A DNA stretch of 64,000 bases from Erwinia aphidicola. GTDB lineage: Bacteria > Pseudomonadota > Gammaproteobacteria > Enterobacterales > Enterobacteriaceae. Every line of letters begins with the position of its first letter. Position 1 is the stretch's first letter. Below, piece by piece: positions 48,279 through 58,204 of this stretch. The stretch lies in assembly GCF_024169515.1 (NCBI RefSeq), contig NZ_JAMKCQ010000001.1:1116001-1180000 (forward strand), in the 5' to 3' direction. A program made the position numbers and the translations under genes. Under the pieces are notes generated by a model. That model made no database searches. It was given only the letters and a program-made list of their open reading frames with translations, and had not been told where the DNA came from.

Positions 48279-49517
48279 ATGCGGACAGAAAACAGCGGAC
48301 GCGGGCTGATACAGCGCCTGATTCAGGGCAGCCTGGTAACACAAATTATGATTGGACTGCTGGCCGGTATTGCCCTGGCCTGGTTCTCGAAAAGTCATGC
48401 GCTGGCGGTTGGCCTGCTCGGCGAGCTGTTTGTCAGCGCGCTGAAAGCCGTGGCCCCCCTGCTGGTGCTGGTGCTGGTGATCTCGTCGATAGCTAACCAC
48501 CAGCAGGGGCAGAAGACCAATATCCGCCCGATCGTTATCCTCTATCTGCTCAGCACCTTCTGCGCTGCCGTTGTCGCGGTGGTTGCCAGCCATCTGCTGC
48601 CGCAGAACCTGACGCTGCGCGCGGCCAGCAGCGAGATCGTGCCGCCTTCCGGCATCCTTGAAGTGCTGCACGGCCTGCTAATGAGCATGGTGTCGAACCC
48701 GATTAGCGCGCTGATGAACGCCAACTACATCGGCATTCTGGTGTGGGCGATCGGCCTTGGCTTTGCCTTCCGCCACAGCAGCGAGAGCACCCGCACTTTC
48801 CTCAACGATGCATCCGATGCAGTCACCCGCCTGGTGCGTATTGTGATCCGCTTTGCGCCGATCGGCATTTTCGGGCTGGTCGGTTCGATCCTCGCCTCTA
48901 CCGGCTTCGATGCGCTGTGGGATTATGCCAGCCTGCTGGGGCTGCTGATCGGCTGTATGCTGCTGATGGCGCTGGTGTTCAACCCGCTGCTGGTGTGGTG
49001 GCAGATCCGCCGTAATCCGTATCCACTGGTCTTTACCTGCCTGCGTGAAAGCGGCGTGACCGCGTTCTTTACCCGCAGCTCAGCCGCCAATATTCCGGTG
49101 AATATGGCACTGGCGAAAAAGCTGGGCCTGGATGAAGACACCTATTCGGTCTCGATTCCGATCGGTGCCAATATCAGCATGGCCGGCGCGTCGATCACCA
49201 TCACCGTACTGACGCTGGCGGCGGTGCATACGCTGGGGATTCAGGTGGATGTGGCCACGGCTATTCTGCTGAGCCTGGTGGCCTCGATTTGCGCCTGCGG
49301 CGCATCCGGCGTGGCGGGCGGCTCGCTGCTGCTGATCCCGGTGGCCTGTAACATGTTTGGCATACCCAATGAGGTGGCGATGCAGGTGGTGGCGGTCGGC
49401 TTTATTATCGGCGTATTGCAGGACTCAGCGGAAACCGCGCTGAACTCTTCGGCGGATATTCTGTTTACCGCCGCGGCCTGCATGGCCGACGAGCGCCGCA
49501 TCGGGCAGAACGCGTAG
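48279..49517 (+). CDS. sstT: Serine/threonine:Na+ symporter SstT
   Basis: Dicarboxylate/amino acid:cation symporter family carrier for serine and threonine. The 412 residues have the eight-helix plus two-hairpin layout; the substrate-site stretch [20 protein letters not shown] near residue 265 (split: [11 protein letters not shown]) and [15 protein letters not shown] near residue 298 are typical. In E. coli it lies beside uxaA; here it is next to epmB. No strong ribosome-binding site is seen. Confidence 0.95.
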   Translation: MRTENSGRGLIQRLIQGSLVTQIMIGLLAGIALAWFSKSHALAVGLLGELFVSALKAVAPLLVLVLVISSIANHQQGQKTNIRPIVILYLLSTFCAAVVAVVASHLLPQNLTLRAASSEIVPPSGILEVLHGLLMSMVSNPISALMNANYIGILVWAIGLGFAFRHSSESTRTFLNDASDAVTRLVRIVIRFAPIGIFGLVGSILASTGFDALWDYASLLGLLIGCMLLMALVFNPLLVWWQIRRNPYPLVFTCLRESGVTAFFTRSSAANIPVNMALAKKLGLDEDTYSVSIPIGANISMAGASITITVLTLAAVHTLGIQVDVATAILLSLVASICACGASGVAGGSLLLIPVACNMFGIPNEVAMQVVAVGFIIGVLQDSAETALNSSADILFTAAACMADERRIGQNA

Positions 49518-49524
49518 GATTGAG

Positions 49525-49549
49525 GGAGGGGTCAGGCCTGCCTGACCCC
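49525..49549 (+). repeat. REP-like palindrome with GGAG head
   Basis: GGAGGGGTCAGGC and GCCTGACCCC form the palindrome (centre CT). Head GGAG rather than GTAG, the other form found in REP heads. It lies between convergent sstT and the SNF2 gene and probably ends one or both transcripts. Confidence 0.6.
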
Positions 49550-49556
49550 GACTTAT

Positions 49557-52115
49557 TTATGAGAAAAGTGCGGTTAAATCGTCCGGGCTAAACTGGCTGG
49601 GTTCGCTCAGCTCGTCATCAAGGATCTCCCCCGCCAGATCGGCTTTCTGCTGCTGCAGCGCCACAATCTTCTCTTCTATGGTATCGGCAGCGATCAGCTT
49701 ATAGACAAATACCGGTTTATCCTGACCTAAGCGGTACGCGCGATCGGTGGCCTGATTTTCTGCCGCCGGGTTCCACCAGGGATCGTAGTGGATCACGGTA
49801 TCCGCCGCCGTCAGGTTCAGACCCACGCCGCCCGCCTTAAGGCTAATCAGAAACACCGGCACTTCGCCGTTTTGGAAGCGTTCGACCGGCGCAGTGCGAT
49901 CGCGGGTGCTGCCGGTGAGGGTGACAAACGGGATGCGAGCTTTAGTCAGCTCTTCCGCGATGATCGCCAGCATGGTGGTGAACTGCGAGAAGATCAGAAT
50001 CCGGCGATCTTCCGCCAGCAGATCGTGCAGCATCTCACGCAGCAGCGCCAGCTTGGCCGAGTGCTTGACCTTCCCGGCGCGCGGGTCGGCCAGCAGGCGC
50101 GGATCGCAGCAGATCTGGCGCAGCTTGAGCAGCGCATCCAGCACCAGCAGATGGCTGCGCCCCGCGCCCTGCTGCTGCACCGCCAGCTGCACGCGGTCCT
50201 GCATTGCCAATTTCACCTGGTCATACAATTCGCGCTGGGCGCCGTCGAGCGCCACGCTGCGCACAATGGTGTTTTTCGGCGGCAGCTCTTTCGCCACCTC
50301 CTGCTTACGGCGGCGCAGCATAAATGGCCGCACGCGCTTCGCCAGCAGCTCGCGCCGCACCTTGTCGCCGTTGCGCTCCACCGGAATACGCCAGTGCTGG
50401 GTAAAGTCACGTTCGCTGCCGAGAAAACCGGGCAGCAGGAAGTCAAACTGCGACCACAGCTCGCCGAGGTGGTTTTCCAGCGGAGTACCGGTCAGGCACA
50501 GGCGGTGACGGGTTTTCAGCATGCGGATCACCGAGGCAGCGCGCGAGGCGCTGTTTTTCACGTACTGCGCCTCATCAAGGATCAGCAGGTGGTAGTAGTG
50601 CGCCACCAGCTGCGGCTGGTCGCGCCACAGCAGCGAGTAGGTGGTGATCACCACGTCATACTGTTCAATGCTGTGGTAAAACTCTTTGCGCTGCGGGCCG
50701 GTCAGCGCCAGCACGCGCAGATCGGGGGCGAAACGCGCGGCTTCGCAGCACCAGTTGTGCACCAGCGTGGTCGGCACCACGATCAGCGCAGGGCGGTCGA
50801 GCCGCCCCGCTTCTTTCTCCACCAGCAGGTGCGCCAGCGTCTGAATGGTTTTACCTAACCCCATATCATCCGCCAGTACCCCAGCCAGCTGGTGCTGACG
50901 CAGGAACTGCATCCAGTTAACGCCCTGCTGCTGATAGTCGCGCAGCGTGGCCCGAAGCCCGGCAGGGGGAGCCACCGGCTGTACCCCCGTATTGCCGTTG
51001 AGGCGCTCCGCAAGTTGGTGCACCGCGTTGTCGCCGTCAAATATCCAGCGGCTGCGGTCATCGGCCTGGCTGAGGCGGCCGACATCCCATGCGGCTAATC
51101 TCAGCGGCTGTGGGCTTTCACTGTCAAACAGATCGATCAGGTTGCCGACCAGCGGTTTCAGCTGTGCGGCGCGGAACAGCAGGCGCTGGTTGCGCTCGTC
51201 GCGCAGCTCAATCTGCTCATCGTCCGGGATCAGGCTGAGATTGCCGGACATCCAGCGACGATCGGCGGCAAACAGGCGTGCCAGCAGCGGTTCCAGCCGC
51301 ACGCGACGGCGGCCGATTTTCATTGCCAGCTCCAGATCGAACCAGCCATCATCGCCCTGTACCGCGCGCCCTTCTATCGCTTCCACCTCGGTGATATTCC
51401 AGGTGAAGTCGTCGTCCATACTGACGCGCCAGCCGCGCCTGCGCAGGGCCGGCAGGCCTTTTTTGATAAAGTCGCGCCACAGGGCGGGAGATTCCGGTGC
51501 GAAGATCGCTGGCGGCAGCGGCGCCGGAGTGTAGATATGGCCGGCAGGAATGGTCTGCAGCCCGATGCTGGCGATCTGCGCCAGCCACGACTGCTCCTCT
51601 TCGGCATGGCGCTGAACGTGGTAACGCTGCCCGGCGCGGTCGGCAAAACTCTCGGCCCGGCTATTGGCATCCACCCTTACTCCGGCGTAGTCAAAGCTGA
51701 CCGCCGCGAAGTCGAGGCGCTTCTGGCGATGGCCGTAGTGGCCATAACCGCTAATAAACTTGGCGCGTGACTCCAGCTGCAGGACCGGCACCGGCTCGGC
51801 CTGAATCGTCTCAAGCGCCACCGCGATCTTCGGCTGGCGCGGTTGCAGGTTGGCCAGCATCAGCGCCGCCACGTGCTTGCAGTTATTTTTCACCGCGCAG
51901 CTGCACTCGCCGCTGGCATGCAGCCTGCCCTGCGGGCGGCTGAAGTGGACGATAACGTTGAAAGGTTCCGCTTTGCGCCCCGGTACTTCGCCGGTCAACA
52001 GGGTGTTCTGCCACGCTATATTTTGCACGCTGGCGATCAAATCGCGCGCGCGCGCAACGGTTCGCGCACCGAGCCAGCGAATGACCTGTTTTTCATTATA
52101 AGCGACGGACGACAT
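49557..52115 (-). CDS. SWIM zinc-finger SNF2 family helicase
   Basis: The 852-residue protein has a SWIM zinc finger (CSC-then-CKH, near residues 72-82), a divergent middle part, and a full SNF2 ATPase: Walker A DDMGLGKTIQ near 416, DEAQ box near 515, LTGTPLENHL near 542, and the helicase C-terminal half with SQFTTML and QATDRAYRLGQ near residue 810. Bacterial SNF2 proteins of this type are thought to move along DNA or free RNA polymerase; RapA is longer and lacks SWIM. The function here is unknown. The genes on both sides are not obvious partners. Confidence 0.88.
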   Translation of the reverse strand: MSSVAYNEKQVIRWLGARTVARARDLIASVQNIAWQNTLLTGEVPGRKAEPFNVIVHFSRPQGRLHASGECSCAVKNNCKHVAALMLANLQPRQPKIAVALETIQAEPVPVLQLESRAKFISGYGHYGHRQKRLDFAAVSFDYAGVRVDANSRAESFADRAGQRYHVQRHAEEEQSWLAQIASIGLQTIPAGHIYTPAPLPPAIFAPESPALWRDFIKKGLPALRRRGWRVSMDDDFTWNITEVEAIEGRAVQGDDGWFDLELAMKIGRRRVRLEPLLARLFAADRRWMSGNLSLIPDDEQIELRDERNQRLLFRAAQLKPLVGNLIDLFDSESPQPLRLAAWDVGRLSQADDRSRWIFDGDNAVHQLAERLNGNTGVQPVAPPAGLRATLRDYQQQGVNWMQFLRQHQLAGVLADDMGLGKTIQTLAHLLVEKEAGRLDRPALIVVPTTLVHNWCCEAARFAPDLRVLALTGPQRKEFYHSIEQYDVVITTYSLLWRDQPQLVAHYYHLLILDEAQYVKNSASRAASVIRMLKTRHRLCLTGTPLENHLGELWSQFDFLLPGFLGSERDFTQHWRIPVERNGDKVRRELLAKRVRPFMLRRRKQEVAKELPPKNTIVRSVALDGAQRELYDQVKLAMQDRVQLAVQQQGAGRSHLLVLDALLKLRQICCDPRLLADPRAGKVKHSAKLALLREMLHDLLAEDRRILIFSQFTTMLAIIAEELTKARIPFVTLTGSTRDRTAPVERFQNGEVPVFLISLKAGGVGLNLTAADTVIHYDPWWNPAAENQATDRAYRLGQDKPVFVYKLIAADTIEEKIVALQQQKADLAGEILDDELSEPSQFSPDDLTALFS

Positions 52116-52263
52116 CGGGCAGTATCCCTGAGTAACCAGAGCGGAATGGGGTTCGCTCTACAGCAACCGACAATAGTAGTAACTCCTCAGGGTTTAATGC
52201 AACCGCCATGGCACTTCAGGACGGCAAAAAATATCGCAGCACAGTGACGGACTGCAGATCGCA

Positions 52264-54090
52264 TCAGCAGCCCGCGTGTTTACGGATATTTTGATACATG
52301 TCGACGACACAACGCGCGGCCTCCTGCAGTGCCGTTGAGTTCACCGCCGGGCGCGGCAGCACATAGGTAAAATAGTTCGGCCCTTCCACCGGCGGACCCA
52401 GGGCATAGATGTTCTTCTGACTGATTTTTTTACGGCTGATGACGTGGTGCTGCCTGTCGATATCTATCCCGCCCGCGAGAAACCCCTCATTGTCATAGGG
52501 CCTGACCACCCCTTCAGCCAGCAGATTATGGTAGAGCCTTGAGTTGTCGCTGGCGGGTGAAAATGGCGCAATACGGGCTTTAATCAGGATATCAGCCAGC
52601 GTCACGCTCTCTTCCTGTGTAAAAGAGGTATACAGGGCAAAATGGCCGCTTTCCGGCTGACACATTAATCGGGCAGCGGGCCCGCCCGCCAGCGCAACTA
52701 CGCCGCTCTCGAGTAGAGCCAGTAACTCCTGATTACGCCTTAAGGGCGGCCCCACCGCAATACGGTTGAATATCGGGCAAAACTCACTCAGAAACTGACG
52801 ATGCGATTGTGGCGTCAATCCACCGTAGTTGATGGCATAACGCAGAATATCGCGCGTATCCCTGATGACATCGGCAGCGGCCTTGAGTGCGCCGTCAACA
52901 TTGCCCTTTTCAGCGTCAGCAATATCCTTTATCAGCAGGGCTTTAAACCATGCCCGCCACTCTTCAAGGGTCGAAAAGGTTAACCCCTGATGCGGATAGA
53001 AGAGCTGATTCATCGCCTCACGTTCAGCCGCACCGGCCTGATAATCCCGAGCCTGCGTCCATTCCCCCCGCTCGACGCAGCTGTAGACGTAACACATTTC
53101 TTTGATCAACAGCGGCAGCAGGTCGGCAACAAAGTCGATTTTTCCCTGCGCTGTCCTCTGGCGTAAGCGATCGATGGCATCCAGGGTGAAAAAATGCGCC
53201 AGATAGCGCCCGCTGGCCCCCTTCTGATTCACGCCACGGCTGCCTGCAGGCAGCGACTGCCGGGAATAAATGTAAATTTGCGGTTCATCACCGGATGGGT
53301 GATAAATCAGGCGATGACCGGCGTCGCTAAATCGCCCCCCGCAGCCGCAGGTCAGTCTGGCAATAATGTCGTAGGTGGTTAAACCCATTCCGCCGATAAT
53401 CACCTTGCTGGCCCTGGCAACGTGACTATATTTACGCAGCTCGTAGGGGCGCCGAATATAGCGCAGTGATTTATTTTTATGCAGGTTACCCGAAACGAAG
53501 CGTTGAATACGCAGGTCCTCTTCCGTCGACCGGCTTTCACCGTGTCCGGTCGCGAGAAAAAGATAGTTGGCCTTTATTTTTAAATCATTATCTAACTTGA
53601 TCTTAACCGTATGGTTTGAAAACGAACTGACCTGAACGGCATAACCGCGAATGACGTTCAGCGTAATACCTGGAGGAAGGTTGTGCAAAATACTCAAATA
53701 GACTGAGTTAAGATACTCCCCTAACAGCGTGCGCGGCAGATAGTCGTCAGGCGAAATCTCTTCTCCCTGAGAAAGCCTGGAGTACAACTGCCCTGATTTT
53801 TTATAACCCTGGTCACGCGCCCACTGATATAAGTCGGGGCCCTGACGTATATTTCCGGCAGCGGCGACGCTTTCGTCACCATACAGGGTGATTTGACAAG
53901 CGACGGTGTTAGCCAGAAAGTAGCCGGGCTGGTTCGCTAAGTGCACGCCAAATCCCGCTTCATTTTTATCAATCAGCCATATTTCCATTTGCTTATTGGG
54001 ACAATAGTCAGGATACAGTGTGACTATTCTTTCCAACAGGCTGATACCTCTCGAACCGGCGCCGATAATAGCGATGCTTATTTTACTCAT
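52264..54090 (-). CDS. FAD/NAD(P)-binding protein of unknown function
   Basis: The 608-residue protein starts with a Rossmann dinucleotide-binding motif (IAIIGAGSRGISLLER; Gly10-x-Gly12-x-x-Gly15) and has LFLATGH near residue 178, together fitting the NAD_binding_9 / FAD-NAD(P)-binding family. No catalytic domain beyond the flavin fold is recognised. The region from about 53.4 to 54.1 kb is visibly poorer in GC than the flanks. ATG at 54090 follows AGGGG. It is divergent from an MFS gene across 218 bp. Possible relatives take part in N-oxidation or secondary metabolism; no function can be assigned. Confidence 0.75.
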   Translation of the reverse strand: MSKISIAIIGAGSRGISLLERIVTLYPDYCPNKQMEIWLIDKNEAGFGVHLANQPGYFLANTVACQITLYGDESVAAAGNIRQGPDLYQWARDQGYKKSGQLYSRLSQGEEISPDDYLPRTLLGEYLNSVYLSILHNLPPGITLNVIRGYAVQVSSFSNHTVKIKLDNDLKIKANYLFLATGHGESRSTEEDLRIQRFVSGNLHKNKSLRYIRRPYELRKYSHVARASKVIIGGMGLTTYDIIARLTCGCGGRFSDAGHRLIYHPSGDEPQIYIYSRQSLPAGSRGVNQKGASGRYLAHFFTLDAIDRLRQRTAQGKIDFVADLLPLLIKEMCYVYSCVERGEWTQARDYQAGAAEREAMNQLFYPHQGLTFSTLEEWRAWFKALLIKDIADAEKGNVDGALKAAADVIRDTRDILRYAINYGGLTPQSHRQFLSEFCPIFNRIAVGPPLRRNQELLALLESGVVALAGGPAARLMCQPESGHFALYTSFTQEESVTLADILIKARIAPFSPASDNSRLYHNLLAEGVVRPYDNEGFLAGGIDIDRQHHVISRKKISQKNIYALGPPVEGPNYFTYVLPRPAVNSTALQEAARCVVDMYQNIRKHAGC

Positions 54091-54308
54091 ATTATAACCC
54101 CTGTTAGCTGAAGTTTTTTTATTAAATAGCAGCAGCTGAGTTTATTCTGCGCTCAACGTGCCGTATGAAATATCAAAAAAGGCTAAAGTTGACTAATCAG
54201 GCTGAATTAAATAAACAGCGTCCTGAACACACTAAAGGTAACGTATTCATCATTGCGCCGCATGCTAACCTTTCACGCTCTCAATGATGGATAAAAGGAA
54301 TATTATTC

Positions 54309-55475
54309 ATGGCGCATAGCGATAAAGAACGGCTTATTCATACTAATATCCGCACCGCCTTTTATGGCGTGCTGCTGCTGGCCCTGGGCGTTGGCATCAG
54401 CCGTTTCTTATATACGCCGATGCTGCCGAAAATGCTGGAGGAGAAAATCTTTACTTTTCCCCAGCTGGCGTGGCTGGCGAGTGCCAACTACGGTGGCTAC
54501 CTGGTCGGCAGCCTGCTGTTTTCATGGAGTGGCTTTCACCGCCCGCGCTCGCAAAATATGGTGTTTATTTTTGCCGTGCTTTCCGTGCTGCTGCTCTTCG
54601 CAATGGCGGGGGTAGATCGGGTTAATATGGCGCTGGCGGTGCGCTTTCTGGCGGGGCTGGCCAGTGCCGCACTGATGATTTTTGGCTCAGTCACCGTCCT
54701 GCACCACACCAATAATCACTGGGTTACCGCTTCGCTATTTTCCGGCGTTGGCGTGGGCATTCTGCTCGGCAATGAGTACGTCAATTGTGGGATTGCGCTT
54801 CAGCTGCATGCCGCCTCGCTGTGGCTTGGCGCGGGCGTAATCGGCCTGATCCTGCTGGTGCTGCTGGTTATCTTATCCCCCACCGCCATCGCCTTCACCC
54901 CTGAATCTCAGCAGATACCGAGACGAAAAAGCAGCGTGGTGGGCTGGTGGCAGCTGGCGATCGTTTATGGCCTGGCCGGGTTCGGCTACATCATTGTCGC
55001 CACCTTCCTGCCGCTGATCTCGCACCAGCTTGCGGATAGTGTGGTTTCACAGCATCTGTGGTCGCTGGTCGGGCTGGCGATTATCCCCGGCTGTTTTTTC
55101 TGGCTGCTGATGGAGCACCGCTTTGGCATCACCTTTTCACTGATTTTCAATCTGGTTTTGCAGGCCATCTGCGTGCTGCTGTCGCTGAACGGCCACTCAC
55201 CGCTGCTGCTAATCCTCTGCTGTCTCGGCTTTGGTTTCACCTTTATGGGCACCACCGCGCTGGTGATGCCGCTGGCAAAAAAACTGCCGGTTCCTGCCGG
55301 CATCAACCTGATGGCGCTGGTGACCTTTACCTACGGCATTGGCCAGGTGTGCGGACCGCTGATGACCGGCCTGCTGCAGGGTCAGGGCGACCCGTTGAAA
55401 ATATCGATTATCGCCGGTGCGGGTGCGCTGTTTATTGCTGCGCTGTTTTGCCTGAAGCGTTCAACGGTTATCTGA
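54309..55475 (+). CDS. YbfB/YjiJ family MFS transporter
   Basis: The 388-residue protein has 12 hydrophobic segments and the YbfB/YjiJ pattern (GVLLLALGVGISRFLYTPMLP near residues 18-38, MFS-1 like). Its substrate is not known. TTGACT (54189-54194) and TAAACA (17 bp further) may be its promoter. Its divergence from the FAD/NAD(P)-binding gene suggests shared control and perhaps export of a product. Confidence 0.85.
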   Translation: MAHSDKERLIHTNIRTAFYGVLLLALGVGISRFLYTPMLPKMLEEKIFTFPQLAWLASANYGGYLVGSLLFSWSGFHRPRSQNMVFIFAVLSVLLLFAMAGVDRVNMALAVRFLAGLASAALMIFGSVTVLHHTNNHWVTASLFSGVGVGILLGNEYVNCGIALQLHAASLWLGAGVIGLILLVLLVILSPTAIAFTPESQQIPRRKSSVVGWWQLAIVYGLAGFGYIIVATFLPLISHQLADSVVSQHLWSLVGLAIIPGCFFWLLMEHRFGITFSLIFNLVLQAICVLLSLNGHSPLLLILCCLGFGFTFMGTTALVMPLAKKLPVPAGINLMALVTFTYGIGQVCGPLMTGLLQGQGDPLKISIIAGAGALFIAALFCLKRSTVI

Positions 55476-55507
55476 GTCGCAGATGAAAATCGCTGCCGAC
55501 AGGTTCC

Positions 55508-55521
55508 TTGTGGCAAATCAA
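55508..55521 (+). promoter_or_regulatory. FNR-like site upstream of nrdD
   Basis: TTGTGGCAAATCAA matches FNR consensus TTGAT-N4-ATCAA in 8 of 10 bases (right half perfect). nrdDG is FNR-dependent in E. coli. Confidence 0.6.
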
Positions 55522-55547
55522 TAAAACGGCCAATATTCCACGAGAAA

Positions 55548-55595
55548 ACACTACATATAGCGCTTACCATAGCCCTGAAAAACTACATATAGGGG
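55548..55595 (+). promoter_or_regulatory. Twin NrdR boxes before nrdD
   Basis: ACACTACATATAGCGC (55548-55563) and AAACTACATATAGGGG (55580-55595) share the NrdR core CTACATATAG and begin exactly 32 bp apart, three helical turns, as NrdR box pairs do. The second box runs into the ribosome site of nrdD. Confidence 0.8.
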
Positions 55596-55602
55596 AAGCG
55601 CA

Positions 55603-57741
55603 GTGGCAACTCAGGTGATTAAACGCGACGGATGTCGGGTAAATTTCGATCCGGCACGCATTGCGGCGGCGATCCACGCGGCCGCGCAGGCAGCACAGAT
55701 AAACGATGAAGATTACTGTACTTCCGTCGCCAGGTTGATTAGCCACCAGCTGATGCAGCGCCCGCAGGTGGATATTGCCGAAGTGCAGCAGGCGGTCGAA
55801 AACCAGCTGATGGCCGGACGTTACCCACAGCTGGCGCGCAGCTATATTGAGTATCGCCACGACCGCGATGTTGCGCGTGAACTGCGCGGGCGGCTTAACC
55901 ATGAGATCCGCGGGCTGATCGAACAGAGTAACCCGGCGCTGCTGAATGAAAATGCCAATAAGGATAGCAAGGTGATCCCCACCCAGCGCGATCTGCTGGC
56001 CGGGATCGTCGCCAAACACTACGCCCGTCAGCATATGCTGCCGCGTGAGGTGGTCAGAGCCCATGAGCGCGGCGAGATCCACTATCACGATCTCGACTAC
56101 TCGCCGTTTTTCCCGATGTTTAACTGCATGCTGATCGACCTGCAGGGCATGCTGACGCACGGCTTCAAAATGGGTAACGCCGAGATCGAACCGCCTAAGT
56201 CGATCTCCACCGCCACTGCCGTCACCGCGCAGATCATCGCCCAGGTCGCCAGCCACATTTACGGCGGCACCACCATTAACCGCATTGATGAAGTGCTGGC
56301 GCCGTTCGTGGATGCCAGCCTGGCTAAACACCGCGCCACCGCCGAGGAATGGCAGATTGCCGACGCCGAAGGCTATGCGCGCGCGCGCAGCGAAAAAGAG
56401 TGCTACGACGCCTTCCAGTCGCTGGAGTATGAGGTCAATACGCTGCACACCGCCAACGGCCAGACGCCGTTTGTCACCTTCGGCTTCGGCCTCGGCACCA
56501 GCTGGGCAGCGCGGCTGATCCAGCAGTCGATCCTGCGTAACCGCATCGCCGGGCTGGGCAAAAATCATAAAACTGCCGTGTTTCCCAAGCTGGTGTTCGC
56601 GATTAAAGCCGGGCTGAACCACCGTCCCGGCGAGCCGAATTACGATATCAAACAGCTGGCGCTGGAGTGCGCCAGTAAACGCATGTATCCCGATATCCTC
56701 AATTATGACCAGGTGGTGCAGGTCACCGGTTCGTTTAAAACGCCCATGGGCTGCCGCAGCTTCCTCGGCGTGTATCAGGAGAACGGCGAGCAGATCCACG
56801 AGGGGCGCAATAATATTGGCGTGATCAGCCTCAACCTGCCGCGCATTGCCCTGGAAGCGGATGGCGATGAAACGCGCTTCTGGGCGCTGCTGGACAGGCG
56901 CCTGCTGCTGGCGAAGCAGGCGCTGATGACGCGCATTGCGCGGCTGGAGAACGTGAAAGCGCGGGTTGCGCCGATCCTCTATATGGAGGGCGCCTGCGGG
57001 GTGCGCCTGCAGGCCGATGAGCCGGTGGCCGCGATCTTTAAGCACGGCCGGGCTTCAATCTCGCTGGGCTATATCGGCATTCACGAAACGCTAAACGCGC
57101 TGAGCGGCGCGGCAATTCATCCCTACGATGATGCGGCACTGCGCGCCAAAGGGCTGGAGATTGTCGCCCGCCTGCGTGCTGCCGTGGATCAGTGGAAGGA
57201 GGAGACCGACTACGGCTTCAGCCTGTACAGCACGCCGAGCGAAAACCTGTGCGACCGCTTCTGCCGCCTCGACGCCGCCGAATTTGGCGTGGTGCCGGGC
57301 GTCACCGACAAAGGCTACTACACCAACAGCTTCCACCTCGACGTGGAGAAAAAGGTCAATCCGTACGACAAAATCGACTTTGAAGCGGGCTATCCGCCGA
57401 TCGCCAACGGCGGTTTTATCTGCTACGGCGAGTACCCGAATATCCAGCATAACCTGAAGGCACTGGAGGACGTCTGGGATTACAGCTACAGCCGCGTGCC
57501 CTATTACGGCACCAACACTCCGATTGATGAATGCTACGAGTGCGGCTTTACGGGTGAGTTCGCCTGCACCAGCAAAGGCTTCACCTGCCCGAACTGCGGC
57601 AATCACGACAGCACGCGGGTGTCCGTAACGCGCCGGGTGTGCGGTTATCTCGGCAGCCCGGACGCCAGGCCGTTCAACGCGGGCAAGCAGGAAGAGGTTA
57701 AGCGCCGGGTAAAACACCTGCGCCAGGGCCAGCCCGGATGA
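55603..57741 (+). CDS. nrdD: Anaerobic ribonucleoside-triphosphate reductase
   Basis: Class III glycyl-radical reductase that makes dNTPs without oxygen. The 712 residues equal E. coli NrdD. An ATP-cone is at residues 3-90, thiol cysteines and the zinc site CYECGFTGEF/CTSKGFTCPNCG near residues 645-665, and the glycyl radical site RRVCGYLG near residue 682. The start is GTG after GGGGAAG; no in-frame ATG fits. nrdG overlaps the stop by 4 bp. See the NrdR and FNR entries for control. Confidence 0.97.
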   Translation: MATQVIKRDGCRVNFDPARIAAAIHAAAQAAQINDEDYCTSVARLISHQLMQRPQVDIAEVQQAVENQLMAGRYPQLARSYIEYRHDRDVARELRGRLNHEIRGLIEQSNPALLNENANKDSKVIPTQRDLLAGIVAKHYARQHMLPREVVRAHERGEIHYHDLDYSPFFPMFNCMLIDLQGMLTHGFKMGNAEIEPPKSISTATAVTAQIIAQVASHIYGGTTINRIDEVLAPFVDASLAKHRATAEEWQIADAEGYARARSEKECYDAFQSLEYEVNTLHTANGQTPFVTFGFGLGTSWAARLIQQSILRNRIAGLGKNHKTAVFPKLVFAIKAGLNHRPGEPNYDIKQLALECASKRMYPDILNYDQVVQVTGSFKTPMGCRSFLGVYQENGEQIHEGRNNIGVISLNLPRIALEADGDETRFWALLDRRLLLAKQALMTRIARLENVKARVAPILYMEGACGVRLQADEPVAAIFKHGRASISLGYIGIHETLNALSGAAIHPYDDAALRAKGLEIVARLRAAVDQWKEETDYGFSLYSTPSENLCDRFCRLDAAEFGVVPGVTDKGYYTNSFHLDVEKKVNPYDKIDFEAGYPPIANGGFICYGEYPNIQHNLKALEDVWDYSYSRVPYYGTNTPIDECYECGFTGEFACTSKGFTCPNCGNHDSTRVSVTRRVCGYLGSPDARPFNAGKQEEVKRRVKHLRQGQPG

Positions 57742-58202
57742 ATATCCATCAGTATTATCCGGTGGATATCGTTAACGGCCCCGGCACGCGCTGCACGCTG
57801 TTCGTTTCCGGCTGCGTGCATCAGTGCCCGGGCTGCTATAACCAAAGCACCTGGCGGCTGAATTCCGGCGTGCCGTTTACTCTGCAGATGGAAGAGCAGC
57901 TGATCGCCGACCTTAACGATACGCGCATACCGCGGCAGGGGCTGTCGCTGTCCGGCGGCGATCCGCTGCACCCGGCGAACCTGGCGGATGTCGGGCGGCT
58001 GCTGCGCCGCGTCAGGCGCGAATGCGCGGGAAAAGATATCTGGCTGTGGACCGGCTATCGGCTGGACGAACTGAGCGCTCAACAGCAGCGGGTGGTGGCG
58101 CAGGTGAATGTGCTGATTGACGGTAAGTTTATTCAGGCACTGAAAGACCCGGCGCTGCCGTGGCGCGGCAGCAGCAACCAGGTTGTTCATCAACTGCGTT
58201 GA
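57738..58202 (+). CDS. nrdG: Anaerobic ribonucleotide reductase activating enzyme
   Basis: Radical-SAM activase that makes the glycyl radical on NrdD. The 154 residues contain the CxxxCxxC cluster site as SGCVHQCPGCYN near residue 26 and SLSGGDPL near residue 71. ATG overlaps the nrdD stop (ATGA). Confidence 0.97.
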   Translation: MNIHQYYPVDIVNGPGTRCTLFVSGCVHQCPGCYNQSTWRLNSGVPFTLQMEEQLIADLNDTRIPRQGLSLSGGDPLHPANLADVGRLLRRVRRECAGKDIWLWTGYRLDELSAQQQRVVAQVNVLIDGKFIQALKDPALPWRGSSNQVVHQLR

Positions 58203-58204
58203 GA

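Noticed and set aside
55564..57045. A 493-codon minus-strand frame over nrdD
   Set aside because: Antisense to a conserved gene; composition is that of a shadow frame.
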